Assembly (NCBI GenBank): GCA_963664035.2
Contig: OY760867.2
Span: 1,922,001 to 1,986,000 of the forward strand
DNA from: G958296245 sp963664035
GTDB taxonomy: Bacteria > Chloroflexota > Dehalococcoidia > Lucifugimonadales > G958296245
Length of the DNA: 64,000 nt
Direction: 5' to 3'
Below are positions 24,242 through 33,042 of this stretch, in pieces; within the stretch, counting starts at the first letter, position 1, and every line of letters starts with the position of its first letter. Position numbers and translations under genes: made by a program. The notes under the pieces are model-generated. The model saw nothing but the letters and a program-made list of their open reading frames with translations, had not been told where the DNA came from and made no database searches.

Positions 24242-24658
24242 GTGACGACGACCAAGACCATCGAGGTTACGCCGCTGGCCGCGTCCAAGCTGGGCGAGGT
24301 GTTGAAGGACCAGGGAGACGAGGGCTCGTTGCTGAGGATCATGGTCATGCCGGGCGGCCACGGCGGCTTCCAGTACATGCTTGGCGTCGAAAAGGAGCCG
24401 GCCGAGGGCGACGTGGTGATCGAGGCGGAGAGCGTCCGCGTCGTGGTGGACTCGGATAGCATGGCGCTGGTGGAGGGCTCCGAGATCGACTACGTGGAAG
24501 GGCTGATGCGTAGCGGGTTCGTCATCAGCAACCCCAACGCGGCTGCGGGCGGTGGCTGCGGCGGCGGGGGTTGTGGCTGCGGCGGCGGAGGCGGGGGAGG
24601 CTGCGGCGGCGGTGGTGGAGGCTGCGCCTGCGGCGGCGGGGGCTGCGGCGGTCACTGA
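24242..24658 (+). CDS. IscA/ErpA-family iron-sulfur protein with Gly/Cys-rich tail
   Basis: 138 residues from a GTG start at 24242 with AGGAGG eight bases upstream. Residues 1-98 follow the A-type (HesB/IscA) carrier fold: IEVTPLAASKLGEVLKDQG, GGFQYMLGVEKEP, a DSDSMALVEGSEIDYVEG segment and GFVISNPNA. The usual first cluster-binding Cys (in GGCSGF) is replaced by His40 (PGGHGGF). The usual C-terminal CGCG is expanded to a Gly-rich tail with seven Cys at 106, 111, 113, 121, 128, 130 and 135, ending in His. Such a tail could bind several metal ions. Neighbours give no isc or suf context. Confidence 0.85.
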   Translation: MTTTKTIEVTPLAASKLGEVLKDQGDEGSLLRIMVMPGGHGGFQYMLGVEKEPAEGDVVIEAESVRVVVDSDSMALVEGSEIDYVEGLMRSGFVISNPNAAAGGGCGGGGCGCGGGGGGGCGGGGGGCACGGGGCGGH

Positions 24659-24751
24659 GAAGGGCCGGCCGAAAACACCGCGAACAGGGCGAGCGCGTCT
24701 CGTCCCCTTGGGCTGCCCTAACCCGGACACCCACTCCCTGGACTCGTACGG

Positions 24752-25456
24752 ATGATCCTGGCCGCCCTCGATCAGCTTATCTCCTCCCCGCTCGACGCCG
24801 CGGTCACGTTGGGCGCCTTCTCGTTCGCCCTGCTGTTCGGGCTCACCTTCCACGAGTTCAGCCACGCCGCCACTGCCACGCTTCTCGGAGACCCCACCGC
24901 CAGGCACAACGGCCGGCTCTCCCTGAACCCCCTGGCGCACCTGGAGGTCGTGGGCACCGCCATGATCTTCTTCGTGGGCTTCGGGTGGGCCAAGCCCGTG
25001 CCGGTGGACCCCAGGTATCTCAAGGTGGGCGCACGGACGGGCATGGCCCTCGTCGCCGGCGCGGGGCCGTTGGCCAACGTGGTGCTTGCCACGTTGGCTG
25101 CCGCGCCGATCAACGCGGGGCTAGTGCCCCAACACGCGGTCGCCTTCACGCTCTTCCGGGGGCGCATGGACGACGTCGCGAGCTACGTTATAGGCTCGGT
25201 CGTCTTCTGGAACCTGCTGCTGGCGTCGTTCAACCTGCTGCCGATCGCGCCGCTCGACGGCTTCAAGGCGGCCCTCGGCATTCTCCCGAGCAGGGCCGCC
25301 GCGCTGCTGGCGCGCCTGGAGCGCTTCGGGCCGGGGATACTGCTGCTGTTGGTCGCGTCGGCCCTGGTCCTCCCGGGTCCCTCGATCCTGGTGCTGATCA
25401 TACGCCCCATCCTGAACGTACTGGGCAGGCTCGTCCTGGGTGGACATTTGTGGTAG
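24752..25456 (+). CDS. Site-2 protease family protein (peptidase M50)
   Basis: A 234-residue multi-pass membrane metalloprotease. It has HEFSH at 34-38 in the first transmembrane segments (FGLTFHEFSHAATA) and the third-ligand motif NLLPIAPLDG near residue 180. It belongs to the compact S2P group without PDZ domain that is common in Chloroflexota and Firmicutes. The substrate cannot be inferred. It is 55 bp ahead of tyrA on the same strand and about 90 bp after the IscA-like gene. Confidence 0.92.
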   Translation: MILAALDQLISSPLDAAVTLGAFSFALLFGLTFHEFSHAATATLLGDPTARHNGRLSLNPLAHLEVVGTAMIFFVGFGWAKPVPVDPRYLKVGARTGMALVAGAGPLANVVLATLAAAPINAGLVPQHAVAFTLFRGRMDDVASYVIGSVVFWNLLLASFNLLPIAPLDGFKAALGILPSRAAALLARLERFGPGILLLLVASALVLPGPSILVLIIRPILNVLGRLVLGGHLW

Positions 25457-25510
25457 GAATCTGGTATCAGTAGTAGCCCAGCCTGGGACTGCGGTTGGGA
25501 GGAGGCAGGA

Positions 25511-26506
25511 ATGAGCCACGTAACCCTGATGGGCATTGGACCGGTGGCGGCCTCGATGGGGCTGGCGCTAAAGCGCGCGGGCCTCAAGACGGAGATCGTA
25601 GGCACGGACAGGGACCGCGGCTCTATGCGGGCCGCGGAGAAGATGGGGGCCATCGACCGCGCCACCAGGAACATAAGGTCGGCCATGGAGGGCGCCCAGC
25701 TGGTGGTCCTCGACGTGCCCCTGTCCGATGCCGAAGAGATGCTGGAAGCGATAGGTCCGATTCTCGAGGACGGCTGCATCGTTACCGACCTGGGGACTAC
25801 CAAGGCGCAGGTCATAGAGTGGGCGGACGAGTACCTGCGGCCGGACACGAGCTTCGTCGGAGGGCATCCCCTGGTAATGGAGCACCTCGTCGAGGTGGAG
25901 GACGCCGACGCCTCGCTGTTCGACAAGCGCGAGTACTGCGTCGTGCCGTCGAGCAGGGCCAAGCGGGAGGCGGTCAAGACCGTCGTCGGCATGGTCGAGA
26001 TGCTGGGGGCCCGGCCGCTCTTCCTCGACGTTGCCGAGCACGATTCCTACTCCGCCGCGATGGCGCAGCTTCCGACGGTGCTATCGGCGTCGCTGATCAC
26101 CATGGCGAGCGCCAGTCCGTCCTGGCGGGAGGTCGCGCGGCTTGCCGGCCCGGAGTTCCAGGAGCTGAGCCAGCTATCGGCGGTGAATCCCACGTCCAGC
26201 GCCTGGTCGTGCGCCTACAACTCCGAGGCTCTCGTCTACTGGCTGGACAAGATGATAGCCGAGCTATCTTCGTTCAGGGATAAGGTCTCGGAAGGCGACG
26301 ACCTGGCGGATTCCTTCATCCACGCCTGGGAGCAGAGGGCGCGGTGGGAGTCCGGCGAGTTGAACCTGGAGCAGGCGGGGCCCGAGGTGCCGACCATGGG
26401 GGAGCACATGGCGGGGCTGGTCGTCGGCCAGAAGTGGGCGGAGCGCTCCCGCAAGCTGACGAAGGGCGATGAGCAGCCTGGCTGGAAGTTCAAGGGCCGC
26501 CGCTAG
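25511..26506 (+). CDS. Prephenate dehydrogenase (TyrA family)
   Basis: A 331-residue NAD(P)-dependent dehydrogenase. The N-terminal Rossmann motif is MGIGPVAASMG (7-17), with an acidic residue at the second strand end (VGTDRD). IVTDLGTTKAQV and GGHPLVM (His119) match the prephenate/arogenate dehydrogenase active site. The all-helical C-terminal part is less conserved. Adjacent aroA supports an aromatic pathway role: prephenate to 4-hydroxyphenylpyruvate, or arogenate to tyrosine. Confidence 0.88.
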   Translation: MSHVTLMGIGPVAASMGLALKRAGLKTEIVGTDRDRGSMRAAEKMGAIDRATRNIRSAMEGAQLVVLDVPLSDAEEMLEAIGPILEDGCIVTDLGTTKAQVIEWADEYLRPDTSFVGGHPLVMEHLVEVEDADASLFDKREYCVVPSSRAKREAVKTVVGMVEMLGARPLFLDVAEHDSYSAAMAQLPTVLSASLITMASASPSWREVARLAGPEFQELSQLSAVNPTSSAWSCAYNSEALVYWLDKMIAELSSFRDKVSEGDDLADSFIHAWEQRARWESGELNLEQAGPEVPTMGEHMAGLVVGQKWAERSRKLTKGDEQPGWKFKGRR

Positions 26507-26535
26507 GCTGCGAGCCGCCATGCGCGAACAGTGAC

Positions 26536-27873
26536 ATGCAGCAGGTAATAGGCCCGCCGAGCCGTCTACGCGGCACCATCTCTCTTCCTGGGGACAAGTC
26601 GATCTCCCAGCGGGCGTTGCTGCTGAACTCCATCGCCGACGGCACGGCCCACGTCTCGAACCTGTGCGCCGGCGACGACAGGGAGTCGATACTGCGTTGT
26701 CTCCGGGGCCTGGGCGTGTCGATAGTCCCGTGCTCGGGGTGCGCTTCCGGCGGGACCGAGGAGTGCTTCGAGGTACAGGGCCGGGGCCTAGACGGCCTCC
26801 AGGAGCCGGAGGACGTCCTGGACGCGGGAAACAGCGGGACCGCGATGCGGCTGCTGGCCGGCCTGCTATCGGGCCAGCCCTTCCTCAGCGTGGTATCGGG
26901 CGATTCGTCGCTGAGGTCGCGACCGATGGACCGGGTCGTGCGGCCGCTGGTCGAGATGGGGGCGCGGATCATGGGCCGGGGCGGGGACAGCCTCGCTCCG
27001 CTGGCGATCCGGGGCGGAGACCTGCGGGGCATCTCGTACGCCCTTCCGGTCGCCAGCGCGCAGGTGAAGTCGTGCATCCTGATCGCGGGGCTCTACGCGG
27101 CGGGCGGCACGACGATCACGCAGCCCGCGCTCTCCCGCGACCACACCGAGAGGCTGCTCCGCGCCATGGGAGCGGACCTGCGGGAGGACGGGCTGGAGTT
27201 GGGCATCGCCCCGTCCTCGCTTACTCCCGTGGACGTGAGGGTGCCGGGCGACATCAGCTCGTCGGCGTTCTGGCTGGTCGCCGCGTGCTGCCACCCGGAC
27301 GCGGAGGTGCGGATAGAGCGCGTCGGCGTGAACCCGACGCGCGCGGGCATTCTGGAGGTGCTCCGTTCGATGGGGGCGTCGGTCAGGCTGGAGAACGTGC
27401 GCGAAGAGGGGGACGAGCCGGTGGCCGACCTGGTGGCGGAGTCGAGCGAGCTCGTCGGGTCCGAGGTCGCCGGCGCGATCGTGCCGCAGGTCATCGACGA
27501 GATCCCGGTGCTCGCGGTGGCGGCGAGCGTCGCGCGTGGGACGACCGTGATAAGGGACGCCGCCGAGCTCCGGGTCAAGGAGTCCGACCGGATACGCTCG
27601 ACCGTGGACGGACTGACGGCGCTGGGGGCTGTCGTGGAGGAGCGCCCGGACGGCATGGTCATCGAGGGAGTGGGCGGCCTCAGGGGCGGCAGCACCGTCA
27701 GCAACGGCGACCATCGCATCGCCATGGCTATGGCCGTAGCGGGCCTGATCGCCGGCGGCGACACGGTCATCGGGGGCGCGGAGGCGGCCGGCGTGTCGTA
27801 CCCTGGTTTCTGGGAAGTGCTCGACTCGATCTCGGAGGCCGGCGAACGCCCGGTCGCGCTCGGAACGACCTGA
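26536..27873 (+). CDS. aroA: 3-phosphoshikimate 1-carboxyvinyltransferase (EPSP synthase)
   Basis: A 445-residue enzyme joining shikimate-3-phosphate and PEP. Motifs are LPGDKSISQRALLLNSIADG near the N-terminus, LDAGNSGTAMRLLAGLLSG, SLRSRPMDRVVRPL, the strictly conserved RVKESDRI near residue 345 and GDHRIAMAMAVAGL. It lies 29 bp after tyrA and 8 bp before gmk, in one operon. Together with aroC it provides the last two steps to chorismate. Confidence 0.97.
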   Translation: MQQVIGPPSRLRGTISLPGDKSISQRALLLNSIADGTAHVSNLCAGDDRESILRCLRGLGVSIVPCSGCASGGTEECFEVQGRGLDGLQEPEDVLDAGNSGTAMRLLAGLLSGQPFLSVVSGDSSLRSRPMDRVVRPLVEMGARIMGRGGDSLAPLAIRGGDLRGISYALPVASAQVKSCILIAGLYAAGGTTITQPALSRDHTERLLRAMGADLREDGLELGIAPSSLTPVDVRVPGDISSSAFWLVAACCHPDAEVRIERVGVNPTRAGILEVLRSMGASVRLENVREEGDEPVADLVAESSELVGSEVAGAIVPQVIDEIPVLAVAASVARGTTVIRDAAELRVKESDRIRSTVDGLTALGAVVEERPDGMVIEGVGGLRGGSTVSNGDHRIAMAMAVAGLIAGGDTVIGGAEAAGVSYPGFWEVLDSISEAGERPVALGTT

Positions 27874-27881
27874 CGTCCCGC

Positions 27882-28496
27882 GTGGCTGCCTCGACGCACA
27901 GCCCAGCGGAAGCGCGCGCGCCCCTGCTCGTCGTGCTGTCCGGCCCCTCGGGGGTGGGCAAGGACACGGTCCTCGCCCGCATGAGGGAGCTGGGCAGCTC
28001 GTACCACTTCACCGTGACAGCGACCACGAGGCCGCGCCGGGAAGGGGAGCGGGACGGGGTGGACTACATCTTCGTTTCCGAGGGCCGCTTTCGCGCGATG
28101 AGGGACGAGGGCGAGCTTCTCGAATGGGCGAAGGTGTACGGCTACTTCTACGGTGTGCCGAGGTCGCAGGTTACCGGCGCGCTGCGGGAGGGCAGGGACG
28201 TTGTCATGAAGATCGACGTGCAGGGCGCGGCGACGATCAGGGAGAGCGTCCCGGGGGCGCTGTTCATCTTCCTGGCGCCTCCTAGCATGGACGAGCTTGG
28301 GAGGCGGCTGGGCGAGCGAATGACCGAGTCGCCGGAGTCGCTCCGTCGGCGGCTGGAGACGGCGCGCTCGGAGATGGGGGAGGCGGCGCGCTTCGATCAC
28401 GTGGTGCGCAATCACAGCGGCCGGGTCGACGAGACGGTCGCGGAGATCGAGCGGCTCGTCGCGCTGCGGCGCGAAACGGGTCAGTCGCCCCGGTAG
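27882..28496 (+). CDS. gmk: Guanylate kinase
   Basis: 204 residues from the GTG at 27882, eight bases after aroA. It phosphorylates GMP to GDP. P-loop GPSGVGKD is at 21-28, followed by TATTRPRREGERDGVDYIFV (GMP binding), GELLEWAKVYGYFYG, and the KIDVQGAATIR segment. The LID region is RMTESPESLRRRLETA. The order aroA-gmk is unusual; gmk is more often near rpoZ. Its 3' end overlaps the convergent inositol-phosphate synthase gene by 16 bp. Confidence 0.95.
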   Translation: MAASTHSPAEARAPLLVVLSGPSGVGKDTVLARMRELGSSYHFTVTATTRPRREGERDGVDYIFVSEGRFRAMRDEGELLEWAKVYGYFYGVPRSQVTGALREGRDVVMKIDVQGAATIRESVPGALFIFLAPPSMDELGRRLGERMTESPESLRRRLETARSEMGEAARFDHVVRNHSGRVDETVAEIERLVALRRETGQSPR

Positions 28497-29989
28497 TACT
28501 CCATGCCGAGGTGGGTTATCTGGTCCTCGCCCATCAGCCACCTCAGGGTGTTCTTGAGCTTGGTCTGCTGGATGAACAGGTCGTGCTCGGGGTAGACCGT
28601 GGGGGCGTGCTGCGGGCTCTTGAAGTAGAAGGATAGCCACTCCTGGATGCCGGCCATTCCGGCGCGCTGCGCCAAGTCCATGAAGAGGACGAGGTCGAGC
28701 ACGAGGGGAGCGGCCAGTATCGAGTCCGAGCAGAGGAAGTTGACCTTCAGCTGCATCCGGCGGCCGAGCCAGCCGAAGAGGTCGATGTTGTCCCAGCCCT
28801 CCTTGTTGTCGCCGCGCGGCGGGTAGTAGTTGATCCGCACCTTGTGGTAGGCGTCGGAGTAGAGCTCGGGGTAGACTTCGGGCTGGAGGATGTATTCGAG
28901 GACGCCGAGCTTCGACTCCTCCTTGGTCTTGAAGTTTTCGGGTTCGTCGAGGACTTCGCCGTCGCGGTTTCCGAGGATGTTGGTGGAGAACCAGCCGTCC
29001 ATGCCGAGCATCCTGGCCTTGAGCATCGGCCCTATGACGGTCTTGACGAGGGTCTGGCCCGTCTTGAAGTCCTTGCCGCAGATGGGCACGCCCTCGTCCC
29101 TGGCCAGCCTCTCGAGGGCGGGTATGTCCACGGTGAGGTTGGGGGCGCCGTTCACGAAGGGGACGCCCTCCATGAGGGCGGCGTAGGCGTAGACCATCGA
29201 GGGGGCGATGGTGTCGTCGTCGTCGTGGAGGCCGCCGACGAAGTTTTCGATGTCCTGGTGTACCTCGGTCTCCGTAATGAATTTTTCGGTGGAGGCGCAC
29301 CAGACCATGACGAGCCTGTCGCAGCCGTTCTCCTCCTTGAAGCGCCTGATGTCGTCCCTCAGGGCTTCCACGGAGGCGATCTTGGAGCCATTCGTCCTGG
29401 TGTTGGTCCCGTCGATGCGCTTTACGTAGTCCTTGCCGAACACGGCCGGCATCGGCTCGACGGACTTCAGGAAGTCGGCGACGGGTTCGATCTGCTCGTA
29501 GCGGTCCAGGACCCCGCCCTTGACGGCGGCGTCGTAGGCGTTGTCGGGGATCGGGTCCCAGGCGCCGAAGACGAGGTCGTCGAGGTCCGCGAGCGGGACG
29601 AAGTCGCGTATGAGCGGGGCGCGCATGTCGGAGCGCTTGCCGAGGCGTATCGTGGCAAGCTGCGTTACCGAGCCCACCGGCTCGCCCGTGCCGCGCCTGA
29701 TGTGCTCGACGCCGGCGATGAAGGTGGACGAGACGGCGCCCAGGCCCACGAGCAGGACGCCGAGCTTTCCGCCGGCCGGCCTGATGTCCGGGGCGCCGGA
29801 CGCCACGAAGTCCTTGGGTTCCAGGCTGACGCCCTGCTGGACCGCGATCTCCATGAGTCGATCGTGCCACTGCGACGGTATCCTCCCCGCCCTGGCCCAG
29901 TGCTGCACGGTGCTCTGACGCTTGCCCAGCAGGCCGGCCAGCTTGGACTGGCCTCCGAAACGGTCGATGATCTGCCTTGCGTTGTTCAT
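28481..29989 (-). CDS. Inositol-3-phosphate synthase with N-terminal HTH domain
   Basis: 502 residues. Residues 1-55 (MNNARQIIDRFGGQSKLAGL, then QSTVQHWARAGRIPSQWHDRL) form a Cro/XRE-like helix-turn-helix of the type seen in small phage-like regulators. From about 73 the myo-inositol-1-phosphate synthase fold follows: KLGVLLVGLGAVSSTF, WDPIPDNAYDAAVKGG, APSMVYAYAALMEGVPFVNG, the active-site segment CGKDFKTGQTLVKTVI, and DGWFSTNILGNRDGEVL. It converts glucose-6-phosphate to inositol-3-phosphate. The fused HTH suggests self-regulation. A 19-bp palindrome ends 11 bp upstream of the start codon. Confidence 0.9.
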   Translation of the reverse strand: MNNARQIIDRFGGQSKLAGLLGKRQSTVQHWARAGRIPSQWHDRLMEIAVQQGVSLEPKDFVASGAPDIRPAGGKLGVLLVGLGAVSSTFIAGVEHIRRGTGEPVGSVTQLATIRLGKRSDMRAPLIRDFVPLADLDDLVFGAWDPIPDNAYDAAVKGGVLDRYEQIEPVADFLKSVEPMPAVFGKDYVKRIDGTNTRTNGSKIASVEALRDDIRRFKEENGCDRLVMVWCASTEKFITETEVHQDIENFVGGLHDDDDTIAPSMVYAYAALMEGVPFVNGAPNLTVDIPALERLARDEGVPICGKDFKTGQTLVKTVIGPMLKARMLGMDGWFSTNILGNRDGEVLDEPENFKTKEESKLGVLEYILQPEVYPELYSDAYHKVRINYYPPRGDNKEGWDNIDLFGWLGRRMQLKVNFLCSDSILAAPLVLDLVLFMDLAQRAGMAGIQEWLSFYFKSPQHAPTVYPEHDLFIQQTKLKNTLRWLMGEDQITHLGMEYYRGD

Positions 29990-30000
29990 AGTGGTGGATG

Positions 30001-30019
30001 ATAACAGTATTTTCGTTAT
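30001..30019. promoter_or_regulatory. Candidate operator palindrome upstream of the HTH-inositol synthase
   Basis: Inverted arms ATAAC (30001-30005) and GTTAT (30015-30019) around an AT-rich centre, 11 bp before the ATG at 29989. The position could block ribosome or polymerase access. It may be the target of the fused HTH domain. Three GAATCACA direct repeats (30052, 30065, 30083) lie on the far side, toward the amidohydrolase gene. Confidence 0.35.
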
Positions 30020-30157
30020 AGGTCAACCCTGCTCAGACCGATCGACCACTCGAATCACAGTCCCGAATCACATGAAGCACGTGAATCACAGTGGTATTCT
30101 TGCAGGCGCTCCGGCCATGGAGACCCAAGCCGGGCGCAGCCTGTAGCGGGAGGTGGC

Positions 30158-31342
30158 ATGATGACCGATCTGATTCTCAGGGGCGGCGAGGTGATAGACC
30201 CGTCGCGGCCGTTTCGAGGCATGGCCGACATTGCGGTCGAGAACGGGATGATAACCGCGGTTGGAGAGGGCATCGAGGCCGACGGCCATACCAGGGTGCT
30301 GGACGTCAGCGGCAAGCTGGTTACGCCCGGGCTGGTCGACCTGCACGCGCACGTCTACGATGGGGTGACCGAGTCGGGCATGGACGCGGACATCGCCGGG
30401 GTGAGGTCCGGCGTCACCACCCTGCTGGACGCGGGCAGCTCGGGTTCGCAGACCTTCGAGGGGCTGCGCAGGTACGTCGTGTCTCATGCGACGACCAGGG
30501 TATTCTGCCTGGTACACATAGCCAGCATGGGGCTGGCGAAGATGCCGGAGATACGCGACCGGGACGACATCGACCTGGAAGAGACGATCAGGGTGGTGCA
30601 GGCGAACAAGCCGCTGGTGAAAGGGGTCAAGGTCAGGGCGACCGGACCGGGCGTCGTGTCGCTGGGAATCGAGATGATCGAGCTGGCGAAGACGGCCGCC
30701 GTGGAGGGCGGCGTGCCGCTGATGGTTCACATCGGCGACCGCTTCCACGAAGGAGGCGACCCGGTGCTGACGCGGGGACTGCTGCCGCTGCTGGAGGCGG
30801 GGGACATCGTGACCCACCTGTACACGGGCAACGCCGGCCGGATCATAGACGACGCGGGCAAGCTGTTGCCGGAGGTGCTGGAGGCGCGCGAGCGCGGGGT
30901 GGTCCTGGACGCGGCCCACGGGCGTCAGAACTTCAGCTTCGACGTGGCGCGGCGCGCCCTGGACCAGGGGCTGGCGCCGGACACGATCAGCAGCGACGTG
31001 ACGGGGCCGGGTCGGCGCGGCGTGGTCCACAGCCTGCTATCGATAATGGGGCGCTTCATGGCGCTCGGGCTCTCGCTGGAGGAGGTCATACGGCGCACCA
31101 CGGTGAACCCGGCGCGAGCGCTGGGGATCGACCACGCCGCCGGCAGCCTGGCGCCGGGGCGGCCCGCCGACGTGACGGTGCTGGAGGAGGTCATGGGCCG
31201 ATGGGTGTTTCCGGACGCCGACGGCGGCAGGCTGGAGGGTTCGACGGCCCTGGCACCCATCGTAACCCTGAAGGACGGCGAGCCGATCATGCCGGACTGG
31301 GGGCCCAGGCCGTGGGGCTGGCTGCCGGAGACGGCCGCGTAG
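30158..31342 (+). CDS. Dihydroorotase-like amidohydrolase/deacetylase
   Basis: A 394-residue cyclic amidohydrolase. The N-terminal metal motif is DLHAHVYDG (H63, H65). A candidate carboxylated lysine lies in VKGVKVRATG (155-158), a metal His in MVHIGD near 194 and a catalytic Asp in SSDVTGPG. The SLAPGRPADVTVLEE C-terminal beta sandwich is typical of the superfamily. It resembles the amidohydrolase/deacetylase subgroup more than true PyrC; no pyr genes are nearby. Substrate unknown. Confidence 0.82.
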   Translation: MMTDLILRGGEVIDPSRPFRGMADIAVENGMITAVGEGIEADGHTRVLDVSGKLVTPGLVDLHAHVYDGVTESGMDADIAGVRSGVTTLLDAGSSGSQTFEGLRRYVVSHATTRVFCLVHIASMGLAKMPEIRDRDDIDLEETIRVVQANKPLVKGVKVRATGPGVVSLGIEMIELAKTAAVEGGVPLMVHIGDRFHEGGDPVLTRGLLPLLEAGDIVTHLYTGNAGRIIDDAGKLLPEVLEARERGVVLDAAHGRQNFSFDVARRALDQGLAPDTISSDVTGPGRRGVVHSLLSIMGRFMALGLSLEEVIRRTTVNPARALGIDHAAGSLAPGRPADVTVLEEVMGRWVFPDADGGRLEGSTALAPIVTLKDGEPIMPDWGPRPWGWLPETAA

Positions 31343-31360
31343 GGAGACGTTGCGGCGCTT

Positions 31361-32122
31361 CTATTCGCCGCGCAGACGGCGCAGTTCGGCCTCCATCTCG
31401 GCCATGCGGGCTTCGGCGGCCTCGCGGGCGGCGCGCTCGGTGCCGGCGCGGGTCTGCTCGGCGGCGGCGAGATACTCGGCGGACTCGGCGCGCGCGGCGG
31501 ACTCGGCGTGGTTCTCCAGCCAGCGGGCCGCCGCTGGGTCGTAGAAGCGCAGGCGGCCTTCCGTCCAGCACAGGTCTAGGCCCAACAGCGGACTGTGACC
31601 ACGCGGCGCGACGCCCGGCCCGGAGCTCATGCCGAAACGGCGGTACTCGCCTTCAACCAGGTACTCGCCAACCAGAGCCTCGCCGTAGTGGTCGCCGCCC
31701 GTCGGATCGAAACGCCAGTACTCCCGGACGCCGAGGCTCGCGTAGAGGTCGCGCTTGGGACCCATGTCGTTGGAGGCGGTGGACGGCGACCCTATCTCCA
31801 GCACGAAATCGGGGACCTTGCCCGTCTCCCACACGCGGTAGGTGTTGAACCGCCTTATGGACTCCACGTCGACGCCAAAGGCCACGTAGCAGTCGGGGGA
31901 TACCCACTTCTTGGGGTCGCCTTCGACGTAGTAGACGAATGTGTCGCCGCTGACGGCGGTCGTGGGGCCGCCTAGGTGAAGTCTCAGCGTCGAAACGGCG
32001 TCTGTGAAATGCGGCTCCTGCTCGTATCCGTCTGGCAATGGCATACCGTCCGTTTCGGGGTAGAAGACATCTTGGGCCTCGGCGGGCCTGTCGGGGGTCA
32101 GGACTGTCGGTGTCGTGGCCAT
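31361..32122 (-). CDS. Uma2 family endonuclease, tandem copy 1
   Basis: 253 residues, ATG at 32122. PD-(D/E)xK-like fold of the Uma2/DUF820 family: SPDCYVAFG (D77), PDFVLEIGSPST (D105, E109), K123 in GPKRDLYASLG, then VREYWRFDP. The C-terminus is an Ala/Glu/Arg-rich coiled coil (ESAARAESAEYLAAAEQTRA, ending EAELRRLRGE). It is almost identical to copies 2 and 3 immediately upstream. Copies 1 and 2 are offset by exactly 841 bp including their leaders, showing recent tandem duplication. Biological role of the family is unclear; many genomes carry large lineage-specific sets. Confidence 0.9.
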   Translation of the reverse strand: MATTPTVLTPDRPAEAQDVFYPETDGMPLPDGYEQEPHFTDAVSTLRLHLGGPTTAVSGDTFVYYVEGDPKKWVSPDCYVAFGVDVESIRRFNTYRVWETGKVPDFVLEIGSPSTASNDMGPKRDLYASLGVREYWRFDPTGGDHYGEALVGEYLVEGEYRRFGMSSGPGVAPRGHSPLLGLDLCWTEGRLRFYDPAAARWLENHAESAARAESAEYLAAAEQTRAGTERAAREAAEARMAEMEAELRRLRGE

Positions 32123-32201
32123 GGCTCTCGCTCCTGCCGGGTATGGTAACACAGGACTTAAAGTATGGCCGTTGCAGGCCCGAGGGGACGGAAGGGGTCG
32201 G

Positions 32202-32963
32202 CTATTCGCCGCGCAGCCGCCGCAGTTCGGCTTCCATCTCGGCCATGCGGGCTTCGGCGGCATTGGCGCGGGTCTCGGCGGCATTGGCGCGGGTCTGCTC
32301 GGCTGCGGCGAGATACTCGGCGGACTCGGCGCGCGCGGCGGACTCGGCGTGGTTCTCCAGCCAGCGGGCCGCCGCTGGGTCGTAGAAGCGCAGGCGGCCT
32401 TCCGTCCAGCACAGGTCTAGGCCCAGCAGCGGGCTGTGGCCGCGCGACGCGACGCCCGGCCCTGCGCTCATCTCGAAGCGGCGGTACTCGCCCCCCACTA
32501 GGTATTCGCCCACCAGCGGCTCGCCGTAGTGGTCGCCGCCCGTCGGATCGAAACGCCAGTACTCCCGGACGCCAAGGCTCGCGTAGAGGTCGCGCTTGGG
32601 ACCCATGTCGTTGGAGGCGGTGGACGGCGACCCTATCTCCAGCACGAAATCGGGGACCTTGCCCGTCTCCCACACTCGGTAGGTGTTGAACCGCCTTATG
32701 GACTCCACGTCGACGCCAAAGGCCACGTAGCAGTCGGGGGATACCCACTTTTTGGGGTCGCCTTCGACGTAGTAGACGAATGTGTCGCCGCTGACGGCGG
32801 TCGTGGGGCCGCCCAGGTGGAGTTCCACTATCGAAACGATCTCTCTGAAATGCGGTCCCTGCTCATATCCGTCTGGCAATGGCATACCGTCCGTTTCGGG
32901 GTAGAAGACATCTTGGGCCTCGGCGGGCCTGTCGGGGGTCAGGACTGTCGGTGTCGTGGCCAT
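32202..32963 (-). CDS. Uma2 family endonuclease, tandem copy 2
   Basis: 253 residues, ATG at 32963, nearly identical to copy 1 over the nuclease core. Differences concentrate in the segment around residues 35-50 (GPHFREIVSIVELHLGG here) and in the C-terminal coiled coil, which carries RANAAETRANAAEA repeats. The leader with GGTATGGTAACACAGG is shared with copy 1. The active-site residues (D77, D105, E109, K123) are kept, so the copy is probably functional. Confidence 0.9.
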   Translation of the reverse strand: MATTPTVLTPDRPAEAQDVFYPETDGMPLPDGYEQGPHFREIVSIVELHLGGPTTAVSGDTFVYYVEGDPKKWVSPDCYVAFGVDVESIRRFNTYRVWETGKVPDFVLEIGSPSTASNDMGPKRDLYASLGVREYWRFDPTGGDHYGEPLVGEYLVGGEYRRFEMSAGPGVASRGHSPLLGLDLCWTEGRLRFYDPAAARWLENHAESAARAESAEYLAAAEQTRANAAETRANAAEARMAEMEAELRRLRGE

Positions 32964-33042
32964 GGCTCTCGCTCCTGCCGGGTATGGTAACACAGGACTT
33001 AAAGTATGGCCGTTGCAGGCCCGAGGGGACGGAAGGGGTCGG

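Noticed and set aside
27093..30026. 977-codon minus-strand frame across aroA, gmk and the inositol synthase
   Set aside because: Out of frame with the inositol synthase and antisense to aroA/gmk; low-complexity Arg/Pro-rich product.
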